Below are positions 1 through 6,330 of a DNA stretch of 13,774 nt, in pieces. The first letter of the stretch is position 1, and the number at the start of each line of letters is the position of its first letter. Position numbers and translations under genes: made by a program. A model generated the notes under the pieces. The model ran no database searches. It had not been told where the DNA came from and saw only the letters and a program-made list of their open reading frames with translations. This stretch comes from Veillonella sp. (GTDB lineage Bacteria; Bacillota; Negativicutes; Veillonellales; Veillonellaceae): assembly GCA_019419725.1 (NCBI GenBank), contig DXZL01000030.1, positions 1 to 13,774 of the forward strand, given 5' to 3'.

Positions 1-221
1 CGAAGGAAACAGCAGATATTCAAATAATTAAAAATGCAACGCAGCTCTATATGATCGACAAGAATGTAGATACACCACCAACTGTAGAAAATCTATATAA
101 AGAAGGTTATCTTACAGAACATGTTAAGACTGCAAAGGATAAGGAATATACCATTACTTATGAAGTGGTTAATGGCGGTACCGCAAAAGCAGTTGTAGTT
201 AAAGCACCTGATGCACCTTAA
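1..221 (+). CDS. Major pilin / pseudopilin (ComGC/GspG-like), 3' end only
   Basis: This is the C-terminal part of a reading frame that enters from upstream; the first full codon is at base 3 and TAA is at 219-221, giving 72 residues. The visible part has the look of the globular domain of a type IV pilin or GspG/ComGC-type major pseudopilin: a helix around ADIQIIKNATQLYMID, then a proline pair and a short segment ending LYKEGYLTEHV, which resembles the 'yPt...L...gYl' region of these proteins, then two beta strands. The signature N-terminal helix and prepilin cleavage site are outside the window, so the family call rests on this tail and on the peptidase and pseudopilin genes that follow. The next gene starts 55 bases downstream with no terminator between them, so they are probably co-transcribed. 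It would be the main fibre subunit of the system. Confidence 0.7.
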   Translation, partial: KETADIQIIKNATQLYMIDKNVDTPPTVENLYKEGYLTEHVKTAKDKEYTITYEVVNGGTAKAVVVKAPDAP

Positions 222-276
222 CGTAACTTATATCTAGAATTTAATATCTAGCGTTGATTGTATGGAAGGACAAGGT

Positions 277-843
277 ATGAAAGGGACTCATTATGTTATA
301 GCCCTGATCGTGTATATAGCATCCATAGTACTACCTATTATAGTTTCATCCCAGGTAATATCCTTTATTCACGTTGCTTTGTATGCTGTGTTTTCATTCA
401 TCATCATAGCAGGTGCTACCATCGATATGCATTACTATATATTACCTGATGAAGGGGCCTTAGTGCTTGTTATAGGTGGCATTTTGTACAGCTTTCTAAA
501 TGATAAGTCTATGCTTATAACAATCATAAGTGTTATGACTGTAGGTACTATTACATATGGACTTCGTCTTATTAGTCATAAAGGTTTTGGACTAGGCGAT
601 GTGAAATGGTTTTCTGCTATTTCCATGTGGCTTACGCCCTGGGAGATTATATGCTTTTTTTACGTAGCCTTTTGCGTTGGTTCTCTCTATCTCTTACTAA
701 CGAGCTATCGTAATCGATATATTCCATTTGGTCCCTTTCTATGCTTTGGTGGTTGGTGTGCCTTACATGGCGGGTCCTATATGGAGGTGTTATATCAATG
801 GTTAAGGCACAACCTATACATCATCAGTTTGGCTCTTTGTTAG
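277..843 (+). CDS. pilD: Short type IV prepilin peptidase (A24 family)
   Basis: This is an inner-membrane aspartic protease that removes the leader peptide from prepilins, here probably the pilin upstream and the four pseudopilins downstream. Both catalytic aspartates are visible: D50 in the motif TIDMHYYILPD and D108 in the GLGDVK motif (residues 105-110). The IPFGPFLCFGG segment (about 149-159) is also typical of the family. Roughly six hydrophobic segments fill the 188 residues. The start at 277 is chosen because GGAAGGA lies six bases before it; an in-frame ATG at 262 has no such site. Full-length PilD/ComC enzymes carry an extra N-terminal cytoplasmic domain with N-methyltransferase activity and usually a zinc-binding cysteine set; that domain is absent here, so only cleavage is predicted. 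The 3' end overlaps the next gene by 46 bases. Confidence 0.9.
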   Translation: MKGTHYVIALIVYIASIVLPIIVSSQVISFIHVALYAVFSFIIIAGATIDMHYYILPDEGALVLVIGGILYSFLNDKSMLITIISVMTVGTITYGLRLISHKGFGLGDVKWFSAISMWLTPWEIICFFYVAFCVGSLYLLLTSYRNRYIPFGPFLCFGGWCALHGGSYMEVLYQWLRHNLYIISLALC

Positions 844-1259
844 CCGAGTGGATTATTGCTATTAGTTTATTTTTACTTTTGATTTCTCTGTCTTTGCCTA
901 TTGTTACGACGCCCAGTCGTTATACCTTAAATGGAAGTACTCAAGAAGTGGTATATATGTTAAAAAAGGTTCAACTATGGTCCATGCTTGGTCATAAGTC
1001 GAATGGGAAAGGGCGCATGTTATTCATATTAAATAAAGATAGCTATACCTTAGAGGAGGATGCGCATCATCATACAGTCGATATATCGTTACCTACAGGG
1101 ATTGAAAATGTACAACCTTTAACGATTATCTCTTTTTCTTCTCTAGGATTGCCTTATGATGGAACGGAACTTATTTTACGGGATCGAGAAAGTGGTGAGA
1201 GAAATCGTATATGGATATCTGTGCAGACGGGACGTATTCGATGGGAAGAAGTACACTAA
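798..1259 (+). CDS. Minor pseudopilin, GspH/ComGD-like
   Basis: This 153-residue protein has a class III prepilin signal: a 12-residue leader ending in Gly, then the mature start SLLAEWIIAISLFLLL with Glu at position +5 (E17), followed by a hydrophobic helix of about 20 residues. The rest is a small soluble domain rich in beta strands, ending in VQTGRIRW, similar to the strand that closes GspH/FimT/ComGD proteins. The start at 798 is set by GGAGGTG at 783-789, eight bases upstream; longer in-frame versions read back into the peptidase gene with no better site. The gene overlaps the peptidase by 46 bases, suggesting translational coupling. Expected role: a minor subunit at the fibre tip or in assembly priming. 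Naming it H-like is inference from its position and size. Confidence 0.8.
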   Translation: MVKAQPIHHQFGSLLAEWIIAISLFLLLISLSLPIVTTPSRYTLNGSTQEVVYMLKKVQLWSMLGHKSNGKGRMLFILNKDSYTLEEDAHHHTVDISLPTGIENVQPLTIISFSSLGLPYDGTELILRDRESGERNRIWISVQTGRIRWEEVH

Positions 1260-1623
1260 GGGATTTATGTATGGAGATGCCTTAGTATCAACAGCCATTA
1301 TTATGTTTATATTGCCTGTTATACTATCTGTATTTTGGATGGCGACCCTGACAATCTATAAGGCTTATTATTGGGATTATATAGTACAAGACACTGTAAC
1401 ATATTTAGAGGAAAGTAAGTCCCAGTATTACAAAACAGGGCACATTCAAGAAGGGATTCATAACTCTCAATTTATTATGAGCCCTAGGGAATCTATTACT
1501 TATAAAACACACCTAGAACCTACCGTAGAAAATGGCATTGCCCTACAACGATTAACTGTACAGGCCATAGATAATGAAACTATTGTGTATAGCTTATCTC
1601 TCGTTTTGGAGGAAATACGTTGA
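1156..1623 (+). CDS. Minor pseudopilin with Asp at +5, GspI/ComGE-like
   Basis: The protein carries the prepilin motif KG then FMYGDALVSTAIIMFILPVI: cleavage after Gly36 would leave Phe at +1 and Asp, not Glu, at +5, followed by a membrane helix. The mature part is about 119 residues. The start is uncertain. ATG 1156 has AGGA seven bases upstream, which favours it, but it gives a 36-residue leader and a 104-base overlap with the previous gene. GTG 1192 or 1195 would give a more usual leader but weaker ribosome binding sites; ATG 1267 would destroy the cleavage motif. The gene ends in TTGA, where the TGA stop overlaps the TTG start of the next gene. Position (third after the major pilin) and size suggest a GspI/ComGE-like minor subunit. 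Confidence 0.72.
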   Translation: MMERNLFYGIEKVVREIVYGYLCRRDVFDGKKYTKGFMYGDALVSTAIIMFILPVILSVFWMATLTIYKAYYWDYIVQDTVTYLEESKSQYYKTGHIQEGIHNSQFIMSPRESITYKTHLEPTVENGIALQRLTVQAIDNETIVYSLSLVLEEIR

Positions 1624-2195
1624 GTACTCATGATAAACAAAGTGGTTTTATTTTGTATTCCACACTTATGAGTATAACTATTTCTACTATCGTTCTAACC
1701 TTATTATTAGGGATAGTTTTTTACGGAGTTATGTGGAATGCAAAATTAATAGATAGTGTTGCGATGATGGAGGATGGCCGGTATACAAGGCGTATGGTTG
1801 TAGCTCAAATTATATGGAATCCTGTACAGGTAACTGTAGAGGATAGAAATAAGACTTTATATGTTCACGATACTAAACGGACTACATTAACTGTACAACG
1901 CCATGCGCTGTATAGAAAGCTTACGGATGGCAGCTTGCAGCCGGTTAGTGGTAGCCGCATTATAGGTACAAAAGATAAGCGAAATGTGGGGTATACACAA
2001 GAGCATCCATTTAGTATAGATGAAAGTGAAACTATCCACATGCGTTGGTATATTACTAATCGATTTACTGGTGATAAGCAATATACTGCTGGATATGGAG
2101 GATTAGCTATATATGAAGTTTCTATAGGTCAAAGTAGTATATATGATTGGTATAAATATCATGAGGAACCGAGTCATGAACATGGGAGCCCATAA
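1620..2195 (+). CDS. Minor pseudopilin, GspJ/ComGF-like, TTG start
   Basis: This 191-residue protein has a short leader (MSTHDKQSG) followed by FILYSTLMSITISTIVLTLL, a clear prepilin-type hydrophobic helix but with Ser at +5 where Glu is usual. The soluble part contains a segment TLTVQRHALYRKLTDG that resembles the 'R..LyR...g' strand pair of GspJ/PilW/ComGF proteins. The start is TTG at 1620, supported by GGAGG at 1608-1612 seven bases upstream; it overlaps the preceding stop codon, a classic coupling arrangement. It is likely a minor pseudopilin of the tip complex. The J-like label is inferred from order, size (largest of the four) and that strand motif. Confidence 0.75.
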   Translation: MSTHDKQSGFILYSTLMSITISTIVLTLLLGIVFYGVMWNAKLIDSVAMMEDGRYTRRMVVAQIIWNPVQVTVEDRNKTLYVHDTKRTTLTVQRHALYRKLTDGSLQPVSGSRIIGTKDKRNVGYTQEHPFSIDESETIHMRWYITNRFTGDKQYTAGYGGLAIYEVSIGQSSIYDWYKYHEEPSHEHGSP

Positions 2196-2583
2196 TGCTG
2201 GATTTATTACATATGTAGCGATACTTACAATGTCTTTTTTATTATTGTTAGCCTTTATGGGGCTGCGTATTGGTCAAATTTGTGAAGGTAATGCAATAGA
2301 TGAATTGCATTTAGAAGAGGCACACTATGCAGCTCAAAGTGGAGCACATTGGTTTGTAGGCTATTGTAGAGCGGGTAATACATGGGACTTTCAGCAAAAG
2401 CTAATAGTAGCTGATGATGCGGACGTGGAAATAACGATTGAAGCTGACTCAGTATCAGAAAACCCTCGTCATGTTATGAGTTATGGGAAATTGAAGCGTC
2501 ACAAAATTGTCAGTCGAGTACATATGTATGTGACGGTAGATAAGGATAATAATATGCATGTTATAAAGGTGAAACCATATTGA
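2176..2583 (+). CDS. Minor pseudopilin, PilX/ComGG/GspK-like, lacking Glu+5
   Basis: This 135-residue protein starts with a nine-residue leader ending in Gly, then FITYVAILTMSFLLLLAFMG, a prepilin-like helix with Val at +5. Shortly after comes EEAHYAAQSGAHWFVGY, resembling the 'A.yaAeaGi..a' segment that follows the helix in PilX and GspK proteins. GspK normally lacks Glu+5, so this loss fits the K position, but GspK is usually around 300 residues, more than twice this length, so the protein is closer to a compact PilX/ComGG type. ATG 2176 is selected because GAGGAA lies at 2163-2168, seven bases before it; ATG 2143 and 2161 have no good site. It overlaps the previous gene by 20 bases. Confidence 0.72.
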   Translation: MNMGAHNAGFITYVAILTMSFLLLLAFMGLRIGQICEGNAIDELHLEEAHYAAQSGAHWFVGYCRAGNTWDFQQKLIVADDADVEITIEADSVSENPRHVMSYGKLKRHKIVSRVHMYVTVDKDNNMHVIKVKPY

Positions 2584-2592
2584 GGTGAATCT

Positions 2593-3447
2593 ATGAAACG
2601 AAAAAAGAAAATACATACTGGAGTATGCATTACAGATGAACGTATTGTATGTGTTACAGCTCATGTAGAAAATAAAACTATGGTCATTACCGATGCACTA
2701 GAAATGAAACGCAGTGCACCTATTGATGAGGATATTCGAAAATTTATTGAAATGTATGATTTAGATGATGGTGCCTACAGCATTGTTGCAAATATCGATA
2801 CACAAATGCATGTGGCACCTTATGATCCTCACGATTTTGATATGAAAGAGTTCATCAAGTGGAATGTAGAGGATTACTTTAGCTTTGATGGAGATTGCTT
2901 CCAAATGGATGCGTGTCGTCGAGAATATCCAAGACATAATTATCATATGTTTATGGTAGCTGTAGAGCGTCATTCATTAGAACTGTTAAAACAAGGAATA
3001 CGAGACACTTATGCTCCAGTAGATGTAATCGATTTTTGGCCTATCCCTATTTGTTACAGTTTGATGCGGCGTAGTGGGACTGTAACAGGCGTTGTTGAAA
3101 AGGGTGATTTACACTTATGGCTATGGTGGAACGATATATGTATTCAAGAATGTAGAATTCCAATTACTAGTACCGATGTATCAGAAGGGATAGAACAGCT
3201 TGAGACTAGATTGCAGGAGTTTGGCGTAGATGAAATACAAGGTATTAAGCTGTATGGTTTAGAACAGTTAACTGAAGAGGAACGAAAGGATATGGAAGCT
3301 ATTATTTCTATATATGGAGAGACGGAGTATATTCCTCTACTGTTTTTAGGTCGTGGTCGTAATCGGTGTAAACAAGGCCAACTAGATTGGGATATGGCCA
3401 TTGGTATGGCAGCAAGGGGGCTTAAATGGATTGGCTTGGGCTGGTAA
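2593..3447 (+). CDS. pilM: PilM-like pilus platform protein (degenerate actin-like fold)
   Basis: This 284-residue soluble protein matches PilM / the cytoplasmic part of GspL. The segment FIKWNVEDYFSF (about 87-98) parallels the conserved 'ikwE...yIPf' of PilM, MFMVAVERHSLELLKQGI (119-136) parallels its 'vAa.r..v..y...l' helix, and the end DWDMAIGMAARGL (265-277) is the typical 'aiGLAlRGl' helix. PilM normally has about 350 residues and an actin-like nucleotide site; here the first phosphate loop, usually DIGS, reads CITD (12-15), and the second, usually VDIG, reads VVEK (167-170), so ATP binding is doubtful. It would sit on the inner face of the membrane and bind PilN. The ribosome binding site GAGGTG is at 2582-2587. 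The next gene begins inside its 3' end. Confidence 0.75.
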   Translation: MKRKKKIHTGVCITDERIVCVTAHVENKTMVITDALEMKRSAPIDEDIRKFIEMYDLDDGAYSIVANIDTQMHVAPYDPHDFDMKEFIKWNVEDYFSFDGDCFQMDACRREYPRHNYHMFMVAVERHSLELLKQGIRDTYAPVDVIDFWPIPICYSLMRRSGTVTGVVEKGDLHLWLWWNDICIQECRIPITSTDVSEGIEQLETRLQEFGVDEIQGIKLYGLEQLTEEERKDMEAIISIYGETEYIPLLFLGRGRNRCKQGQLDWDMAIGMAARGLKWIGLGW

Positions 3448-4027
3448 GGATAGACACATTAATTTAATGCCTCGTTCGTTACATTGGCATAGTATGTGGC
3501 ACAGATATCGATATTATCTATATGGAATGAGTATTATATACGGAATAGTAGGATTATTATCTCTAGGTTATTGTTGGACTAGTTACGAACATTATAAAGC
3601 TGAAAAATCAGAGCTATTGAGTCTATTAGAAAATCCACAGTATCAGTCTATAGGGAAACAGTATGCAGATATAATAGCCGTTAAAGATCAAATTCTTAAG
3701 AATAGTTCAAAAAATAATACATCATCTATGATTCAAAATACTATAGTCCTATATGTCATTGATATAGCTATGGAGCAAGGTATTAGTTTACAGCACCTCC
3801 ATATAAAAGATGGACAGATTAGTGTGGATGGTGTAGGTGTTACTGATGACGCATGTCGTAAGTTTATAGCTAGTCTTCAACACAGACTAATAGGAATGGA
3901 GTGTCATGGAACAGTTAAAGCAGATAAAGGTATATATACATTCCATGTGGAAGGATCTAAAGGAGAGCACAACACATCCAGTAGAGAAGATACTAATGAT
4001 CGTAATAGTGTGGAGTATCATCATTAG
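3431..4027 (+). CDS. pilN: PilN-like inner-membrane platform protein, TTG start
   Basis: The N terminus contains INLMPRSLH, a good match to the INLLP motif through which PilN binds the PilM groove. One membrane helix follows (YYLYGMSIIYGIVGLLSLGY), then a helical stretch with charged repeats and a small ferredoxin-like domain in the periplasm, as in PilN. The length of 198 residues is normal for the family. A TTG at 3431 is taken as the start because AAGGGGG at 3414-3420 is ten bases upstream; TTG 3401 would add ten residues but has no binding site. It overlaps pilM by 17 bases. The last 20 or so residues, GEHNTSSREDTNDRNSVEYHH, are hydrophilic and lie wholly in the region also read as the next gene, so they may be an unstructured overprinted tail. 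Confidence 0.75.
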   Translation: MAWAGKDRHINLMPRSLHWHSMWHRYRYYLYGMSIIYGIVGLLSLGYCWTSYEHYKAEKSELLSLLENPQYQSIGKQYADIIAVKDQILKNSSKNNTSSMIQNTIVLYVIDIAMEQGISLQHLHIKDGQISVDGVGVTDDACRKFIASLQHRLIGMECHGTVKADKGIYTFHVEGSKGEHNTSSREDTNDRNSVEYHH

Positions 4028-4424
4028 TAGTTCACTATATGGATTTATTAGTTTAAATCAGAAAGTTACTCAATTGAAAGAGCGACAAGAAAACTATGTT
4101 ATTAAAATGCATGCTGAGTCAGATTATATTGTATCTAAGGAAGCCAAATTGTTAGAGTCATTTATGCAAAATAAGGTATCTAACACGAGTTCTAATACAA
4201 GTGTTTTTGATTCTTTGCAAGGAGAACCATTAATGATTGTTAGTACTGATGAGCATGAAGGTGTATTAGAGTTAACTGTATTAGGGAGTACAGAACGACT
4301 TATAAACTGGATTAATACTGTTGATGAGAAAGAACCTTCACGCCGTATAGAAATAGAGGACATAGAACGGAAAGGCAATGTAGTATATGTACATTGTGCA
4401 GTGAAACCAATTATGAGGTCTTAA
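3906..4424 (+). CDS. PilO/GspM-like platform protein
   Basis: The protein (172 residues from this start) has a short cytoplasmic segment containing THPVEKIL, similar to the 'lspREr.ll' sequence before the GspM helix. One transmembrane segment follows (about 29-50), then a charged coiled-coil region (about 51-75, LNQKVTQLKERQENY), a flexible Ser/Thr/Asn-rich linker and a periplasmic domain ending near VVYVHCAVKPI. This is the PilO/GspM layout and fits its place after PilM and PilN. The start is uncertain: ATG 3906 has GGAG four bases and AGGA ten bases upstream; ATG 3945 would give a normal GspM-like N terminus but has a poor site; ATG 3996 starts inside the helix. The chosen start overlaps pilN by 122 bases. 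It is the last gene of the operon, with a terminator 29 bases after the stop. Confidence 0.65.
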   Translation: MEQLKQIKVYIHSMWKDLKESTTHPVEKILMIVIVWSIIISSSLYGFISLNQKVTQLKERQENYVIKMHAESDYIVSKEAKLLESFMQNKVSNTSSNTSVFDSLQGEPLMIVSTDEHEGVLELTVLGSTERLINWINTVDEKEPSRRIEIEDIERKGNVVYVHCAVKPIMRS

Positions 4425-4452
4425 CATATAAATTATTTTTAGTAATACTAAT

Positions 4453-4497
4453 AGAGACAGATTATAGAGAGTTAGTCTATAGTCTGTCTTTGTTTTT
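4453..4497 (+). terminator. Rho-independent terminator of the pilus operon
   Basis: A 13-pair stem is formed by AGACAGATTATAG (4455-4467) and CTATAGTCTGTCT (4477-4489) with one G-U pair, a nine-base loop and the run TTGTTTTTG after it. It lies 29 bases after the last pilus gene and just before the next promoter. Confidence 0.88.
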
Positions 4498-4517
4498 GTA
4501 GCATTTTATAGTACAAT
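4490..4517 (+). promoter_or_regulatory. Probable sigma-A promoter for the shikimate-kinase-like gene
   Basis: TTGTTT at 4490-4495 and TACAAT at 4512-4517 are 16 bases apart, placing initiation about 25-30 bases before the ATG at 4552. The -35 box overlaps the T-run of the preceding terminator. The -10 is good and the -35 moderate; this is the only promoter-like pair in the gap. Confidence 0.5.
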
Positions 4518-4551
4518 GAAGGATATGAAATAATAAGGGGCACATAAATAG

Positions 4552-5436
4552 ATGATAATAAAACGCAATATTATGCTCATCGGTTCTATGGGAAGTGGCA
4601 AAAGTCATTTCGGTCGTAATCTTGCAGAACGCAAGGGATGGCAATTTGTAGATACTGATCGCGTATTAGAAGGTCGTTTTGGGTTGCCTATTGCTGAAAT
4701 ATTCAAGAAAATTGGAGAAAAAGCATTCCGTCGTGCTGAAATGGATGTACTTAAAAAGGTATGCTTATACCATGAAGCGGTTATATCTGTAGGTGGTAAT
4801 TTTCCGATTGAACATCGTACGTTAAAAGTATTAAAAAAATACTCATATATTATTGGTATTCGCGCTGCACAATTTCGTATTGTGAGCCGTGTAAATCGCC
4901 GAATCGGGAAACGGCCAACTATGGATTACAATAATGTACATGCTTTTGTACACGCTATGATACAATCCTGGAAACCAGTATATAAGCAGTGTGATTTTGT
5001 ACTAGATACAACAAATGGTCGGACCTATGATTTTATGCAACGTATTGAAGATGAATTATTTGCTTCAGGTGTGCAATTTAAAGCAAGACGTCAACCCAAT
5101 GATATGAACAATGGAGATGATAAAGAATCATCTCAAGAACTAAAACTAAATAATTCTGTTACTAGAAATACAAATGATAGTAGAATACCTAAGAAAATAG
5201 AAGCTCATAAACGAACTTCTCAAACATTAGGTTCTAATAAGGTAGGATCTAATATATCTTGCTGTGATAAACGTCGTAAACAGAAGACGTCTAATCAGAC
5301 AGGTAAAGGACGTAAGTCAGAAGCTATATCCAAACAACATGCACCACAAGGGGGTAATGGATATGAGAAGAATCGCAATACTAACAAGCGGCGGAGACGC
5401 ACCTGGCATGAACGCCGCCATCAGAGCGCTAACTAG
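4552..5436 (+). CDS. aroK: Shikimate-kinase-like protein with altered substrate site and basic C-terminal tail
   Basis: Residues 1-174 align with shikimate kinase (ATP-dependent phosphorylation of shikimate in aromatic amino acid synthesis). The Walker A is GSMGSGKS (11-18), the DTD pair is D34/D36, FRRAE is at 59-63 (R60 matches shikimate-binding Arg58), and KRP with R121 is in the lid (Arg117). Two family residues differ: the Gly-Gly-Gly loop reads GGN (81-83), and the Arg of the R-x-P-L-Y motif (Arg136, contacts shikimate carboxylate) is Trp140 in SWKPVY. Normal enzymes end near residue 170-180; this one continues about 120 residues as a hydrophilic tail rich in Asn, Lys, Ser and Arg, ending in RRRRTWHERR. 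The last 74 bases overlap pfkA. ATG 4552 has AAGGGG eleven bases upstream. It could be a weak AroK, a relative with another substrate, or a non-catalytic protein. The family call is firm, the activity is not. Confidence 0.72.
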   Translation: MIIKRNIMLIGSMGSGKSHFGRNLAERKGWQFVDTDRVLEGRFGLPIAEIFKKIGEKAFRRAEMDVLKKVCLYHEAVISVGGNFPIEHRTLKVLKKYSYIIGIRAAQFRIVSRVNRRIGKRPTMDYNNVHAFVHAMIQSWKPVYKQCDFVLDTTNGRTYDFMQRIEDELFASGVQFKARRQPNDMNNGDDKESSQELKLNNSVTRNTNDSRIPKKIEAHKRTSQTLGSNKVGSNISCCDKRRKQKTSNQTGKGRKSEAISKQHAPQGGNGYEKNRNTNKRRRRTWHERRHQSAN

Positions 5437-6322
5437 AAAAGCAATCCATGAAGGGTTTGAAGTGTTCGGCGTTGAGCGGGGCTATTTAGGCATTATGGAA
5501 GAGCAATTTATTCCATTATCAAACCGCTCTGTAGGAGGCATTATTACTCAAGGTGGAACGATGCTAAAAACAGCTCGTTTTCCAGAGTTCCAAAATGAGG
5601 ATGTTCAAAAAAAGGCCTATGATATATTGAAGTCTCATAGTATTGATCACCTTATTATTATCGGTGGTGATGGTTCTATGCGAGGCGCTACGAGTTTAGC
5701 AAAACTAGGTATGTCCACAATGACTATTCCTTGTACCATAGATAATGATATGGGTGGTACTCAATATACTATAGGCTTTGATACGGCGCTCAATACTGTG
5801 GTTGATGCGGTTGGTAGAATTCGTGATACGTCTAATTCACATGAACGAGTAGCCATTGTCGAAGTAATGGGACGTAAGGCCGGTCATATTGCGCTTAAAG
5901 CTGGACTTGCATGTGGTGCAGAAATTGTACTCGTTCCTGAAAATCCTATGCCCTTACATGAGGTGTGTCGCCATTTGAAGGAGACACAGATTCGTGGTAA
6001 AGAATATAGTGTGATACTCGTTGCAGAAGGTGCTTATAATAGTGGGGAAGTTAAATCCTATATTAAGGAACATACGGAATTTGATCCGAGCTTGACCGTA
6101 TTGGGTTATTTACAACGCGGTGGCGGTCCATCTGCATTTGATGCTATTTTAGCGGCTCGTATGAGTGAAACCTGTATTGAGTTATTGATGAATGGTACAG
6201 ATAATCGATTATTGGGCTATATAGATGGTCATATTCGTCCTATTTCCTATCAAGAGGCTGAAAGTCTTAATTTCCCTATCAATGATAAGGACTATACACT
6301 TTTATCAATCTTAAGTAGCTGA
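5363..6322 (+). CDS. pfkA: 6-phosphofructokinase (ATP-dependent type)
   Basis: This enzyme converts fructose 6-phosphate and ATP to fructose 1,6-bisphosphate in glycolysis. The length of 319 residues is exactly that of bacterial PfkA, so reference numbering applies directly. Visible are GGDAPGMN (10-17), R72, GGDGS (101-105; Gly104 marks ATP rather than pyrophosphate as donor), TIDND (125-129) with catalytic D127, R162, M169, E222 and R252. Effector-site residues R21, R25, R154 and K213 are present. Two fructose-phosphate ligands are changed: the usual Arg243 is Ser and the usual His249 is Tyr (LGYLQRGG instead of LGHIQRGG). ATG 5363 is the start because AAGGGGG (5348-5354) is eight bases before it; ATG 5357 is only two bases from it and an upstream extension has no family counterpart. 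It begins inside the shikimate-kinase-like gene and ends before a clear terminator. Confidence 0.93.
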   Translation: MRRIAILTSGGDAPGMNAAIRALTRKAIHEGFEVFGVERGYLGIMEEQFIPLSNRSVGGIITQGGTMLKTARFPEFQNEDVQKKAYDILKSHSIDHLIIIGGDGSMRGATSLAKLGMSTMTIPCTIDNDMGGTQYTIGFDTALNTVVDAVGRIRDTSNSHERVAIVEVMGRKAGHIALKAGLACGAEIVLVPENPMPLHEVCRHLKETQIRGKEYSVILVAEGAYNSGEVKSYIKEHTEFDPSLTVLGYLQRGGGPSAFDAILAARMSETCIELLMNGTDNRLLGYIDGHIRPISYQEAESLNFPINDKDYTLLSILSS

Positions 6323-6330
6323 TATTATCT

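Noticed and set aside
230..251. Direct repeat ATATCTAG at 230-237 and 244-251, with a possible five-pair CTAGA/TCTAG stem
   Set aside because: Too short and AT-rich; within the gap between pilin and peptidase genes with no T-run and no promoter boxes nearby.
5230..5287. Possible internal promoter for pfkA inside the shikimate-kinase-like tail (TAATAT at 5250; TTGCTG at 5259)
   Set aside because: Neither has a partner box at proper spacing with useful similarity to consensus.
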